Shown here in pieces: positions 32,930-42,434 of a stretch of DNA of 64,000 nt. Source of the stretch: CAWGXZ01 sp963826695 (GTDB lineage: Bacteria > Pseudomonadota > Gammaproteobacteria > Burkholderiales > Burkholderiaceae_C); NCBI GenBank assembly GCA_963826695.1, contig CAWGXZ010000004.1:1488001-1552000 (forward strand), in the 5' to 3' direction. A program made the translations under genes and the position numbers. The notes below the pieces were generated by a model. That model ran no database searches, had not been told where the DNA came from, and was given only the letters and a program-made list of their open reading frames with translations. The stretch's first letter is position 1. Each line of letters begins with the position of its first letter.

Positions 32930-34276
32930 ATGGCGGATGTAAGCACCGCAGAGCGACCGCGGTGGGCGCTGAGCCTGTTCTGGCGCACCTTCTGCCTGCT
33001 CGCGCTGCTTCTCGCCAGCGGCGTCTTCGCCTGGACGCTGACGTTCCGCGCGCTCGAATCCGAGCCGCGCGCGCTGCAGGCGGCGCAGCAGATCGCCAGT
33101 CTGGTCAACCTGGCGCGGGTGTCGCTGACGAGCGTCGATGGCATCAACCGAATCGCGCTGATCAAGGGGATGTCGGAGCCGGGCTCGACGACGCTGATGC
33201 CCCGTGAGCCGAATGATCGCTGGACCCCGTTCGACGTCGACAGTGCGACGCGCACGATCAGCCAGCGTCTGACCGCCCTGCTCGGCCCCGGCACCCTCGT
33301 CGCGAGCTCGGTCAACGACACGCCGGGGCTGTGGGTCGGGCTGCAGATCGACGGCGATTCGTACTGGGTGCTGGCCGACCGCAGCCGGTTGGCGCCGATG
33401 ACCGGCCGAACCTGGTTCGCCTGGATCGGCATTGCACTGCTGGCAACCGCACTCGGCTCGGCGGCGATCGCCCGAGCCATCGACCAGCCGTTGCGCGAGC
33501 TGTCGTCGGCCGCCAGCCGCATCCGCGGCGGTGACTTCGGCTGGCGTCTCGACGAGCGCACGTTGACCAGCGAGGTGCGCGAAGTCAACCAGGCCTTCAA
33601 CCACATGGCACGCGAACTGGCCCAGCTCGAACAGGACCGTGCGGTGATGCTGGCCGGCATTTCGCACGACCTGCGCACGCCGCTCGCCCGGCTGCGGCTC
33701 GAAGCAGAAATGAGCATTGCCGACGAGGAGGCACGCCGCTATGTCGCCAGCGACATCGACCAGCTCGACGCGATCATCGGCAAGTTCACCGACTATGCAC
33801 GGCCGTCGGAGGTGCGCCTGGCGACGGTCGATGTGGCAAAGCTGGTGCAGGAGGTCGCTGCCGCCTTCCGCAACCCGGCGCAGATCCGCATCGATTCGCA
33901 TCTGGCCGAAAGCGGCCGCGTGCTCGGCGATCCGATCGAGCTGGGCCGGGTGCTGCAGAACCTGTTCGAGAACGCCCGGCGCTATGCATGCAACGAGCAG
34001 ACCGGGCGCGCCGAGGTCCTCGTCAGCGCGGCGCGCCAGGGCGCCTGGCTGACGCTATCGATCCGCGACTTCGGCCCCGGTGTCGATCCTGCCAAGCTCG
34101 ACCGCCTGACCACGCCGTTCTTTCGCGGCGACAGCGCACGCACCGCGGCGAGCGGTGCAGGCCTCGGCCTGGCGATCGTCGAAAAATCGGTGCAGCGCAT
34201 GGGCGGAAATTTCAGCGTCGCCAATGCGCCGGGCGGCGGCCTGCTGGCGAACATCCGCCTGAAAGCGGTCGACTGA
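32930..34276 (+). CDS. envZ: EnvZ-like sensor histidine kinase
   Basis: A 448-residue kinase: helix one (~15-37), a periplasmic sensor, helix two (~160-182), HAMP (IDQPLRELSSAASRIRGGDF), the phospho-His box AGISHDLRTPLARLRLEAEM (His ~246), and the ATPase domain with VLQNLFENARRYACNEQ, IRDFGPGVDP and SGAGLGLAIVEKSV. The segment DQLDAIIGKFTDYARPSEV is typical of EnvZ proteins. It directly follows the OmpR-like regulator. Converges with ispDF, 49 bases away. Confidence 0.92.
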   Translation: MADVSTAERPRWALSLFWRTFCLLALLLASGVFAWTLTFRALESEPRALQAAQQIASLVNLARVSLTSVDGINRIALIKGMSEPGSTTLMPREPNDRWTPFDVDSATRTISQRLTALLGPGTLVASSVNDTPGLWVGLQIDGDSYWVLADRSRLAPMTGRTWFAWIGIALLATALGSAAIARAIDQPLRELSSAASRIRGGDFGWRLDERTLTSEVREVNQAFNHMARELAQLEQDRAVMLAGISHDLRTPLARLRLEAEMSIADEEARRYVASDIDQLDAIIGKFTDYARPSEVRLATVDVAKLVQEVAAAFRNPAQIRIDSHLAESGRVLGDPIELGRVLQNLFENARRYACNEQTGRAEVLVSAARQGAWLTLSIRDFGPGVDPAKLDRLTTPFFRGDSARTAASGAGLGLAIVEKSVQRMGGNFSVANAPGGGLLANIRLKAVD

Positions 34277-34325
34277 GCCGCGGCGGGTGAATCGCCGCAT
34301 GCTCGATACGAGGCGTAGTCGGTGC

Positions 34326-35531
34326 TTAGCGGCGCTGCAGCAGACACACCGCACGCGCTTCGATCGATTCGCGGCGTCCGACCGGGCCCATCTTCTCGGC
34401 CGTCTTGGCTTTCACGTTGACCCGGGCCGCATCGATGGACAGCGCGTCGGCAAGCCGGCTGCGCATCGCGTCGATGTGCGGTGCCAGCCGGGGTGCCTGG
34501 GCGATGACGGTGGCGTCGACGTTGCCGATCGCGAACCCGGCGGCGCGCACCCGCTGCGCCGCCTCGCGCAGCAGCGCGATCGAGTCGGCACCGCGAAAAC
34601 GCGGGTCGGTATCCGGAAAGTGGCGGCCGATGTCGCCGAGCCCGGCGGCGCCGAACAGCGCATCGGTAATTGAATGGCACAGCGCATCGGCGTCGGAGTG
34701 GCCGAGCAGGCCGTGGCTGTGGGCAATGGTGACGCCGCCGAGCACCAGCGGCCGGCCCTCGACCAGTGCGTGCGTGTCCCACCCTTCGCCGATGCAAAGG
34801 TTCAACGCGTCGGAGGTCATGTTGGTGTTCGTCGATTCGGTTCGCGCCAGCAACCGCTCGGCCAGGGCGAAATCTTCGGGCCAGGTGAGCTTGAAATTTT
34901 CCAGCGGCGCGGCCACCAGCTTCGGCGCATGCCCCGCGGCTTCCACGGCGCTCGACTCGTCGGTGACCGCCGGGCTCGCGGCGGCGAGCGCGGCGCGCAG
35001 CAACCCCAGGCGGAACATCTGCGGCGTCTGCGCTGCCCAGCGGCCGCTGCGCTCGACCGTGGCGGCGACACGCCCCTCGCGTTCGACTTTCAGCGTGTCG
35101 GCGACCGGCACGGCGAGCAAGCCGCCGACGGGGTCGTCGATACACGCGTCGATCAGCCGGTCGATCCATTCGGCCCGGATCAGGCACCTCGCGGCGTCGT
35201 GGACCAGCACCCAGTCGTCGGGCCCGGCGCCGCGGCGGACCAACTCGGCCAGCCCCTCGGCGACGCTTTGTGCGCGCGTTGCGCCGCCGCAGCGCGCCAG
35301 CCATCGGCGCTCGCCGCCGAAGCCGGGCACGGCGGCCTCGAATTCGCGGTCTTCGGGCGCGAGCACGACCAGGGTCGCAGCGATCCGCTCGACCGCGTTC
35401 AGGGCAGCGAGCGTGTGCGCGATCACCGGTCGGCCCGCCACCTCGGCGTACTGCTTCGGCCGCGCGAGGCCGGCGCGGCTGCCGGCGCCTGCACACGGCA
35501 CCAGCGCGTAGCAGCGCGCGGGGCTCACCAT
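34326..35531 (-). CDS. ispDF: IspD-IspF fusion: MEP cytidylyltransferase / MECDP synthase
   Basis: One uninterrupted 401-residue frame. Residues 1-~232 are IspD: ALVPCAGAGSRAGLARPKQY (CTP loop), VLAPEDREF, VLVHDAARCLIRAEWIDRLI. Residues ~240-401 are IspF: GEGWDTHALVEGRPLVLGGV (metal ligands D and H), LLGHSDADALCHSITDALFG (third ligand H), GDIGRHFPDTDPRFRGADSI and the C-terminal KAKTAEKMGPVGRRESIEA. The junction reads LARTESTNTN-MTSDALN, so the Met where a separate IspF would begin is retained but no stop precedes it. Together they catalyse steps 3 and 5 of the MEP isoprenoid pathway. Its ATG overlaps the end of the PIN toxin gene by 7 bases. Confidence 0.88.
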   Translation of the reverse strand: MVSPARCYALVPCAGAGSRAGLARPKQYAEVAGRPVIAHTLAALNAVERIAATLVVLAPEDREFEAAVPGFGGERRWLARCGGATRAQSVAEGLAELVRRGAGPDDWVLVHDAARCLIRAEWIDRLIDACIDDPVGGLLAVPVADTLKVEREGRVAATVERSGRWAAQTPQMFRLGLLRAALAAASPAVTDESSAVEAAGHAPKLVAAPLENFKLTWPEDFALAERLLARTESTNTNMTSDALNLCIGEGWDTHALVEGRPLVLGGVTIAHSHGLLGHSDADALCHSITDALFGAAGLGDIGRHFPDTDPRFRGADSIALLREAAQRVRAAGFAIGNVDATVIAQAPRLAPHIDAMRSRLADALSIDAARVNVKAKTAEKMGPVGRRESIEARAVCLLQRR

Positions 35532-35911
35532 GCAACCGCCACCGGGTAGCGGTGGATATGCTCGTCGGGGGTGAGCAGGGTCATGCCGCGCTGGATCGCC
35601 TGGCAGACCAGCAGCCGGTCGAACGGATCGGCATGGACGGCAGGCAGCCGGTCGAGCATCAGCGCGTCGTCCTCGCCGAGCGGCAGCGCCGCGATGCCAT
35701 GCCGGGTGCGCTCCGCCGGCACGTAGCGCGCGGGCGTGTCGCCGAGCGGCAGGCGGCCGAGTCCGTGCTTGACAGCGATTTCCCAGGCCGAGACGACCGA
35801 CAGGAAGACCTCGTTCGCCGGGTCGCGGAACAGGGCTGCAGCCGGCGCGCTGAGCCGGGCGCTGCCGCGGACCAGCCACAGGAAGGTGCAGGTATCGAGC
35901 AGCAGCTTCAA
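35525..35911 (-). CDS. PIN-domain (VapC-like) toxin
   Basis: A 128-residue PIN-domain ribonuclease: LLLDTCTFLWLVRG (first Asp), LSVVSAWEIAVKHGLGRLPL (central Glu and Lys) and AVHADPFDRLLVCQAIQRGM (downstream Asp pair), the expected acidic metal site. VapC-like toxins cleave tRNA or rRNA. TTG start overlaps the antitoxin stop (TTGA). Its own last seven bases ATGGTGA contain the ispDF start codon, so toxin and isoprenoid gene are translationally linked. Confidence 0.9.
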   Translation of the reverse strand: MKLLLDTCTFLWLVRGSARLSAPAAALFRDPANEVFLSVVSAWEIAVKHGLGRLPLGDTPARYVPAERTRHGIAALPLGEDDALMLDRLPAVHADPFDRLLVCQAIQRGMTLLTPDEHIHRYPVAVAW

Positions 35912-36189
35912 CGCCGGGCGCGGCTTCGTGCCGGTGCGGTGGCGGGCGAGCCGCCGCCATATGCGGCGAGCACGTCGTCCGGCAGCGGCTCCCAGAACGA
36001 CTCGGGCAGCTCGCTGCCGGCGTCGGCGGCGAGGCCGATCGGCCTCGCCTCGCGCAACGGCCGGTCGACGGCGACGAGCCGGGCGACCGGTTGATTGCGC
36101 CGGCAGATCACGACCTCCTCGCCACGGAGCGCAGCGTCGAGGTACTCGGCAAGGCTTTCGCGAACCTGGTGAACGTTCGGCTGATGCAA
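35908..36189 (-). CDS. Phd/YefM-type antitoxin
   Basis: A 93-residue antitoxin: an N-terminal Phd/YefM DNA-binding half (NVHQVRESLAEYLDAALRGE then EVVICRRNQPVARLVAVDRP) and a C-terminal toxin-wrapping tail ending in basic residues (PARSRARR). Start taken at the TTG at 36189, which has AGGGG six bases away; a second TTG at 36195 would be too close to it. It precedes the PIN toxin with a 4-base overlap. Expected to bind the palindrome just upstream and repress the operon. Confidence 0.85.
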   Translation of the reverse strand: MHQPNVHQVRESLAEYLDAALRGEEVVICRRNQPVARLVAVDRPLREARPIGLAADAGSELPESFWEPLPDDVLAAYGGGSPATAPARSRARR

Positions 36190-36208
36190 GGCCAACCCCT
36201 GTGCATGG

Positions 36209-36245
36209 ACTTGTACAAGTATAGAGCGAGCGCGGCGTCGGGCAA
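36209..36245 (-). promoter_or_regulatory. Promoter with overlapping palindromic operator for the Phd-PIN (and ispDF) operon
   Basis: Minus-strand -35 TTGCCC (36240-36245), 16-base spacer, -10 TATACT (36218-36223). The perfect 12-base palindrome ACTTGTACAAGT (36209-36220) overlaps the -10 box and the start site, an ideal position for autorepression by the antitoxin. It lies ~20 bases before the antitoxin start codon. Confidence 0.65.
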
Positions 36246-36331
36246 GGCGTGCCCTGGCGCGGCGCCAACCCCCGGTCCCTACAATTCGCCCTCCTCGCAC
36301 GGCGCCCGTCTGCGGCGCTTTTTCCGGCCCC

Positions 36332-39300
36332 ATGCACATTCCATCGATCGTTCCCGGCCGGCGCTTCGCCCTGCCGCGCCCCCCCGGCTCGGCCGACGCG
36401 CTGCTGATTGCACGCCATGCCGAGGCGCAGTCGGCCCAGAAGCGAATCTGCGTGGTCGTCACTGCCGAGCCCGCCGACACGCAGCGGCTCGAAGGCGAAC
36501 TGGCGTTCTTCGCGCCCGGCTTGCGAATCGCCGTGTTTCCGGACTGGGAGACGCTGCCCTACGACACCTTCTCGCCGCACCAGGACCTGATCTCCGAGCG
36601 GCTCGCCACGCTCTGGCGAATCCGCCAGCGCGAGGTCGACCTGGTGCTGCTGCCGGCGTCGACCGCGCTGGTGCGGCTCGCGCCGCCGAGCTTCCTCGCG
36701 GCCTACACCTTCCATTTCACGCAAGGTGCGCGGCTCGACGAGGCCGGGCTGAAGTCGCAGCTGACGCTCGCCGGCTACAGCCACGTCAGCCAGGTCGTCT
36801 CGCCGGGCGAGTACGCCGTGCGCGGCAGCCTGATCGACCTGTTCCCGATGGGCTCGCCGCAGCCCTACCGCGTCGATCTTTTCGGCGACGAGGTCGACTC
36901 GATCCGCACCTTCGACCCCGACACGCAGCGCAGCCTCTATCCGGTGCCCGAGGTGCGGCTGCTGCCCGGCCGCGAGTTCCCGATGGACGACGCGGCGCGG
37001 ACCGCGTTCCGTTCGCGCTGGCGCGAGCAGATCGAGGGCGACCCGACCAAGGTTCGCCTCTACAAGGACATCGCCAGCGGCATCGCCACCGCCGGCATCG
37101 AGTACTACCTGCCGCTGTTCTTCGACGAGACGGCGACGATCTTCGACTACCTGGCTCCGGACGCTGCCCTGGTGCTGACCGGCGAAGTCGACCAGGCGCT
37201 GCAGCGCTTCTGGGCCGACACCCGCGAGCGGCATCGCTTCCTGCAGCACGACCGCGAGCGGCCGATCCTGCCGCCGGAGGCGCTCTTTCTCGGCATCGAC
37301 GAGTTCTTCGCACGCACCGCAACGCACGCCACGCTGGCGCTGCGCGAGCGCGCTGCCACCGACTGGGCGCGGCCGCTGCCCGAGCTCGGTGTCGACCGCG
37401 GTGGCGCCGAGCCGCTGCAGCGCCTGCAAGCGCATCTGAAATCGACGCAGAACCGGGTGCTGATCGCCGCCGAGACCGACGGACGCCGCGAAAGCCTGCT
37501 CGAGCTGCTGCGCGACAGCCGGATCGAGCCGCCGAGCGTGGCTTCGCTGGCCGAGTTCCTGGCCGGCAGCGAACATTTCGCGATCGCCGTCGCGCCGCTC
37601 GCCGAAGGCTTCTTCTGGACCGAGCCGGAAGGCAGCATCGCGGTCGAGTTCGTCACCGAAACCGAGCTGTTCGCGACCGCGCCGTCGGCGCGGCGCCGCC
37701 GCAAGCAGGAGCCGGCCAGCGACGTCAACGCGCTGATCCGCGATCTGTCGGAGCTGAAGCCCGGCGACCCGGTGGTGCACATCAACCACGGCATCGGCCG
37801 CTATGTCGGCCTGCGGCACATCGATCTCGGCGACGGCAACTCGGAGTTCCTGCACCTCGAATACGCCGACAAGGCGACGCTCTACGTGCCGGTGGCGCAG
37901 CTGCACCTGATCGGCCGCTACACCGGGGTCAGCGCGGACGAGGCGCCGCTGCACCGCCTCGGCTCGCCCCAGTGGGACAAGGCCAAGCGCCGCGCCGCCG
38001 AGCAGGTGCGCGACACGGCGGCCGAGCTGCTCAACCTCTACGCCCGCCGGGCCGCGCGCGAGGGCTACGCCTTCCGCTTCGCGCCGCACGACTACGAGGC
38101 GTTCGCGACCAGCTTCGGCTTCGAGGAGACGCCCGACCAGCAGGCCGCCATCCACGCGGTGATCCAGGACATGGTCTCGCCGCGGCCGATGGACCGGCTG
38201 ATCTGCGGCGACGTCGGCTTCGGCAAGACCGAGGTCGCGCTGCGCGCCGCGTTCGTCGCCGTGACCGGCGGCAAGCAGGTGGCGATCCTCGCGCCGACGA
38301 CGCTGCTCGCCGAGCAGCACTTCCAGAACATCTCCGACCGCTTCGGCAAGTGGCCGGTGAAGGTCGCCGAGCTGTCGCGCTTCCGTTCGCCGAAGGAGGT
38401 CAAGGCGGCGATCGCCGGGCATCGAGGACGGCACCGTCGACATCGTCGTCGGCACGCACAAGCTGCTGTCGGCGAGCGTCAAGTTCAAGCGCCTCGGCCT
38501 GCTCGTCATCGACGAGGAGCACCGCTTCGGCGTGCGCCACAAGGAGGCGATGAAGGCGCTGCGTGCCGAGGTCGACGTGCTGACGCTGACCGCGACGCCG
38601 ATCCCGCGCACGCTCGGCATGGCGCTCGAGGGCCTGCGCGACCTGTCGGTGATCGCCACCGCGCCGCAGCGGCGGCTGGCGATCAAGACCTTCGTGCGCA
38701 GCGAGGCGAGCGCAACGATCCGCGAGGCGGTGCTGCGCGAGCTGAAGCGCGGCGGGCAGGTCTACTTCCTGCACAACGAGGTCGAGACCATCGGCCACCG
38801 CCGCGACAAGCTGCAGGAGCTGCTGCCCGAGGCGCGCATCGCCATCGCCCACGGCCAGATGCCCGAGCGCGAGCTCGAGCGCGTGATGCGCGACTTCGTC
38901 GCCCAGCGGCACAACGTGCTGCTCTGCTCGACGATCATCGAGACCGGCATCGACGTGCCGACCGCCAACACCATCGTCATCGCCCGCGCCGACAAGTTCG
39001 GCCTGGCGCAGCTGCACCAGCTGCGCGGCCGGGTCGGCCGTTCGCACCACCAGGCCTATGCGTACCTGCTGGTGCCCGACATCGAGGGCCTGTCGAAGCA
39101 GGCGGCGCAGCGGCTCGACGCGATCCAGCAGATGGAGGAGCTCGGCTCGGGCTTCTACCTGGCGATGCACGACCTCGAGATCCGCGGCGCCGGCGAGGTG
39201 CTGGGCGAGAACCAGAGCGGCAACATGCTCGAGGTCGGCTTCCAGCTCTACAACGAGATGCTCGGCGAGGCGGTGCGCTCGCTCAAGGCGGGCCATGAGC

Positions 39301-39789
39301 CGGACCTGCTGTCGCCGCTTCGCCGCGACCACCGAGATCAACCTGCACGCCCCGGCCTTGCTGCCGGACGACTACTGCGGCGACGTGCATGCGCGGCTGT
39401 CGCTCTACAAGCGGCTCGCCAGCGCCGAGAAGCCGGGCCAGATCGACGCGCTGCTCGAAGAGGTCACCGACCGCTTCGGCAAGCTGCCGCCGCAAGGGCA
39501 GACGCTGTTCGACGTGCACCGCCTGCGCGTCCTCGCCCGGCCCTACGGCGTGCAGAAGATCGACGCCGGCCCGAAGCTGATGGTCATCGCCTTCCGGCCG
39601 AACCCGCCGGTCGAGCCGCTGCGCATCATCGAGCTGGTGCAGAAGAACCGACACATCAAGCTCGCCGGCAACGACAAGCTGCGCATCGAGCGCGACACCC
39701 CCGAAGTCAAGGACCGCGCGCAGCTGATCCGCGACGTGCTGAAGGCGCTGGGGGTGCCGAAGGTGGTGGCGGCGGCCGCGGCCGGTTAG
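36332..39789 (+). CDS. mfd: Transcription-repair coupling factor Mfd (two frameshifts)
   Basis: The full product would be ~1151 residues, the usual Mfd length. Visible parts: UvrB-like N-terminal region (FPDWETLPYDTFSPHQDLIS, EYAVRGSLIDLFPMGSPQPY), RNA-polymerase-interacting domain (LKPGDPVVHINHGIGRYVGL), helicase motifs (ICGDVGFGKTEVALRAAFVA Walker A near residue 630, VIDEEHRFGVRHK, LTATPIPRTLGMAL, LRGRVGRSHHQAYAYLL) and the C-terminal TRCF domain. It dislodges stalled RNA polymerase and recruits UvrA. Extra single bases occur in GGG at 38417-38419 and near 39319-39322 (CTTCGCC); 3458 nt is 3x1152+2. Both are probably sequence errors. Divergent from the toxin-antitoxin/ispDF operon, with a TACAAT -10-like box at 36280. 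Confidence 0.92.
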
Positions 39790-39810
39790 CAGCGACCGAT
39801 ACGCCGGGGA

Positions 39811-40914
39811 TCACCCGCCCCGCCCCATGCACCGCTTCCACCGCTCGTCGACGCGCCGCGCGAACCACTCGGTCGTCAGTGGGCGGGTGATCTTCGGGCT
39901 CGACAGCTTGATCTGCGGGATCACTGCGCGTGGCAGCGGGCGTCGTTCGATGCGCTCGGCCAGTTCGAACACCTGGCGGTAGAGCCGCGTCTGGCTGAAT
40001 TCGGCCGAGTCGCCCTGCTCCAGCGCGTTGCGCACAGCGGCGTTGCCGATGTCGAGCCGCGCGGCGAGCGTGCGCACCGCCAGCTCGGTGGCGCCGGCCT
40101 CGCTGCCCTCGCGAAGCACATCGCCGTCGAGCTCGAGCGGAATGCCGGATGCGAGGCTGACGGCGTTCTGGAATGCGGCGTTGCGGCTGGCCCAGCGGCC
40201 GGCGTTGAAGTCGGCGAAGCGGTGGATCGGCTCGGCGTAGTCGGCCGGGTAGTCGAGCAGGTGCGCAATGCCGAAATAAAGCCCGCCGCGGCGGCTGAAG
40301 ACCTCGTTGCGGATCGACTCGGCCACCGGATACGGATAGGGCTTCTCGCGCGCATGCCGCTCGGCGAAGGCGATGCCCACCTGCATCGGCCCGCCGGTGC
40401 GCACCGGGTTGTAGCTGCCGAACAGGCGCCGGCCGAGCGGCGCCATGCCGACGAAGTCGTCGAAGGCCTCGCTCAGCTCGCGTTCGGTCTTCGCCGAGTC
40501 GATGCGCTCGGCGAAGCTGCGGCCGTTCGACGACGGAATCTGCAGCGCACCGCGCACCAGCAGCATCGGCACCCCCGCCTGCGTGGCGCGCTTCTCGATT
40601 TCGCCCCAGGCCAGCTGGCCGAGCCGCGGCACGGCCGGGTCGGCGCGGTAGGTCGACTCCTGCTCGGTGACCGCGAGCACGGCGCAAAGGTTGCGGGTGT
40701 TCGGCGCCAACCGCAGCGCTGCGAACGCGGCAGCGATGTCGGTGGCCCAGCCGGTGCGGTCGCGCAAGGTCGCAGGCAACAGCGATTCGACCTCGGCGCG
40801 CACCTCGGACGGACGACGCGGCGGCGCCGACGGCGGCTCGGCCACCGCGCACGCAGCGAGGCTCGCGGCGATCGCCAGCGGCAGGAGGAATCGGGGCGGG
40901 TGTACGGAAGGCAT
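39811..40914 (-). CDS. DUF1615-family lipoprotein
   Basis: A 367-residue protein with a lipoprotein signal (LLPLAIAASLAAC) and a single large domain of the DUF1615 family: NLCAVLAVTEQESTYRADPA, LVRGALQIPSSNGRSFAERI, FGSYNPVRTGGPMQVGIAFA, GLYFGIAHLLDYPADYAEPI and FADFNAGRWASRNAAFQNAV. The Glu-Ser and Asn-rich segments resemble lysozyme-like lytic enzymes, but no activity is established for the family. Converges with mfd (21 bases between the two stops). Confidence 0.88.
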   Translation of the reverse strand: MPSVHPPRFLLPLAIAASLAACAVAEPPSAPPRRPSEVRAEVESLLPATLRDRTGWATDIAAAFAALRLAPNTRNLCAVLAVTEQESTYRADPAVPRLGQLAWGEIEKRATQAGVPMLLVRGALQIPSSNGRSFAERIDSAKTERELSEAFDDFVGMAPLGRRLFGSYNPVRTGGPMQVGIAFAERHAREKPYPYPVAESIRNEVFSRRGGLYFGIAHLLDYPADYAEPIHRFADFNAGRWASRNAAFQNAVSLASGIPLELDGDVLREGSEAGATELAVRTLAARLDIGNAAVRNALEQGDSAEFSQTRLYRQVFELAERIERRPLPRAVIPQIKLSSPKITRPLTTEWFARRVDERWKRCMGRGG

Positions 40915-41039
40915 GCGGATGTATAGCAGCCGACGTGCTTGCGGCAGTGGCCGCGCGACCGGCGCAGCGGCTCGGCAAGGCGCTCCAGTCGATTCCTGCC
41001 GGGAGCCAGCGCCGATATGTCAGCGCCGATACTCGGGCC

Positions 41040-42434
41040 ATGCGCTACCGCCACACCGTTGCCGGGCAGGCCTGGTCGTTTGCCGACCTGAAGGAGCTGC
41101 TCGCCAAGGCCACGCCGCTGCGCTCGGGCGACCAGCTGGCCGGCATTGCGGCGGGCAGCGCGGTCGAGCGGATGGCGGCCAGGATGTGCCTGGCCGATCT
41201 GCCGCTGCAACGCTTCCTCGACGAGGCGCTGATTCCCTACGAGGCCGACGAAGTCACCCGGCTGATCGTCGATCGCCATGACGCAGCCGCCTTTGCCGAA
41301 ATCGCCCACCTGAGCGTCGGCGCCTTTCGCGACTGGCTGCTTTCGGACCTTGCCGACGAGTCGGCGCTCGGACGCGTGGCCCCGGGGATCACGCCCGAGA
41401 TGGCCGCGGCGGTAAGCAAGCTGATGCGCAACCAGGACCTGATCCTGGTCGCTCGCAAGTGCCGCGTCGTCACGCGCTTTCGCGACACCATCGGCCTGCC
41501 CGGCCACCTGGCGGTCCGGCTGCAGCCGAACCATCCGACCGACAGCCCGCGCGGCATTGCCGCCTCGCTGCTCGACGGCCTGCTCTACGGCGCCGGCGAC
41601 GCGGTCATCGGCATCAACCCGGCCGGCGACAGCGTGCCCGCACTGGTCGACCTGCTGCAGCGGCTCGACGAGGTGGTGCAGCGCTTCGAGGTGCCGACGC
41701 AGACCTGCGTGCTGACCCATGTCACCAACACGCTGCAGGCCATCGAGGCCGGCGCGCCGGTCGACCTGGTGTTCCAGTCGATCGCCGGCACCCAGGCAGC
41801 CAATGCCAGCTTCGGCGTCAGCCTGGCGCTGCTGGAAGAGGCGCACGACGCGGCGCAGTCGCTGCGCCGCGGCACGATCGGCGACAACGTCATGTACTTC
41901 GAAACCGGCCAGGGCAGCGCGCTGTCGGCACAAGCACACCACGGCGTCGACCAGCAGACGCTCGAAGCCCGCGCCTATGCGGTGGCGCGCGCCTTCTCGC
42001 CGCTGCTGACCAACACCGTCGTCGGCTTCATCGGCCCGGAGTACCTCTACGACGGCAAGCAGATCATCCGCGCCGGCCTCGAGGACCACTTCTGCGGCAA
42101 GCTGCTCGGCGTGCCGCTCGGCTGCGACGTCTGCTACACCAACCACGCCGAGGCCGACTCGGACGACATGGACACGCTGATGACGCTGCTGGCCACCGCC
42201 GGGCTGCCGTTCCTGATGGGCGTTCCCGGTGCCGACGACGTGATGCTCAATTACCAGAGCACCTCGTTCCACGACGCGCTCTACCTGCGGCGCCTGCTGG
42301 GCCTGAAACGCGCGCCGGAGTTCGAGGCCTGGCTGCAGCGCATGGGAATCACCGATGCCACAGGCGAACTGCTCCCCGTCGGTGCCGGCCATCCGCTGCT
42401 GCAGCAGATGCGCAACCTGCGGCTTGCGGCATGA
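41040..42434 (+). CDS. eutB: Ethanolamine ammonia-lyase, large subunit
   Basis: A 464-residue EutB: FADLKELLAKATPLRSGDQL, LIPYEADEVTRLIVDRHD, GLPGHLAVRLQPNHPTDSPR, YGAGDAVIGINPAGDSVPAL, TQTCVLTHVTNTLQAIEAGA and DVCYTNHAEADSDDMDTLMT are all family blocks of the TIM-barrel subunit that holds adenosylcobalamin and ethanolamine. With EutC it splits ethanolamine into acetaldehyde and ammonia. No microcompartment genes or permease are present nearby, as is usual in betaproteobacteria that use it just for nitrogen. ATGA overlap with eutC. Confidence 0.94.
   Translation: MRYRHTVAGQAWSFADLKELLAKATPLRSGDQLAGIAAGSAVERMAARMCLADLPLQRFLDEALIPYEADEVTRLIVDRHDAAAFAEIAHLSVGAFRDWLLSDLADESALGRVAPGITPEMAAAVSKLMRNQDLILVARKCRVVTRFRDTIGLPGHLAVRLQPNHPTDSPRGIAASLLDGLLYGAGDAVIGINPAGDSVPALVDLLQRLDEVVQRFEVPTQTCVLTHVTNTLQAIEAGAPVDLVFQSIAGTQAANASFGVSLALLEEAHDAAQSLRRGTIGDNVMYFETGQGSALSAQAHHGVDQQTLEARAYAVARAFSPLLTNTVVGFIGPEYLYDGKQIIRAGLEDHFCGKLLGVPLGCDVCYTNHAEADSDDMDTLMTLLATAGLPFLMGVPGADDVMLNYQSTSFHDALYLRRLLGLKRAPEFEAWLQRMGITDATGELLPVGAGHPLLQQMRNLRLAA

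Noticed and set aside
35525..38686. A 1053-codon minus-strand frame opposite mfd
   Set aside because: Only its last ~130 codons (the PIN toxin) are real; the rest is the antisense of mfd, with low-complexity Arg/Gln/Val content.
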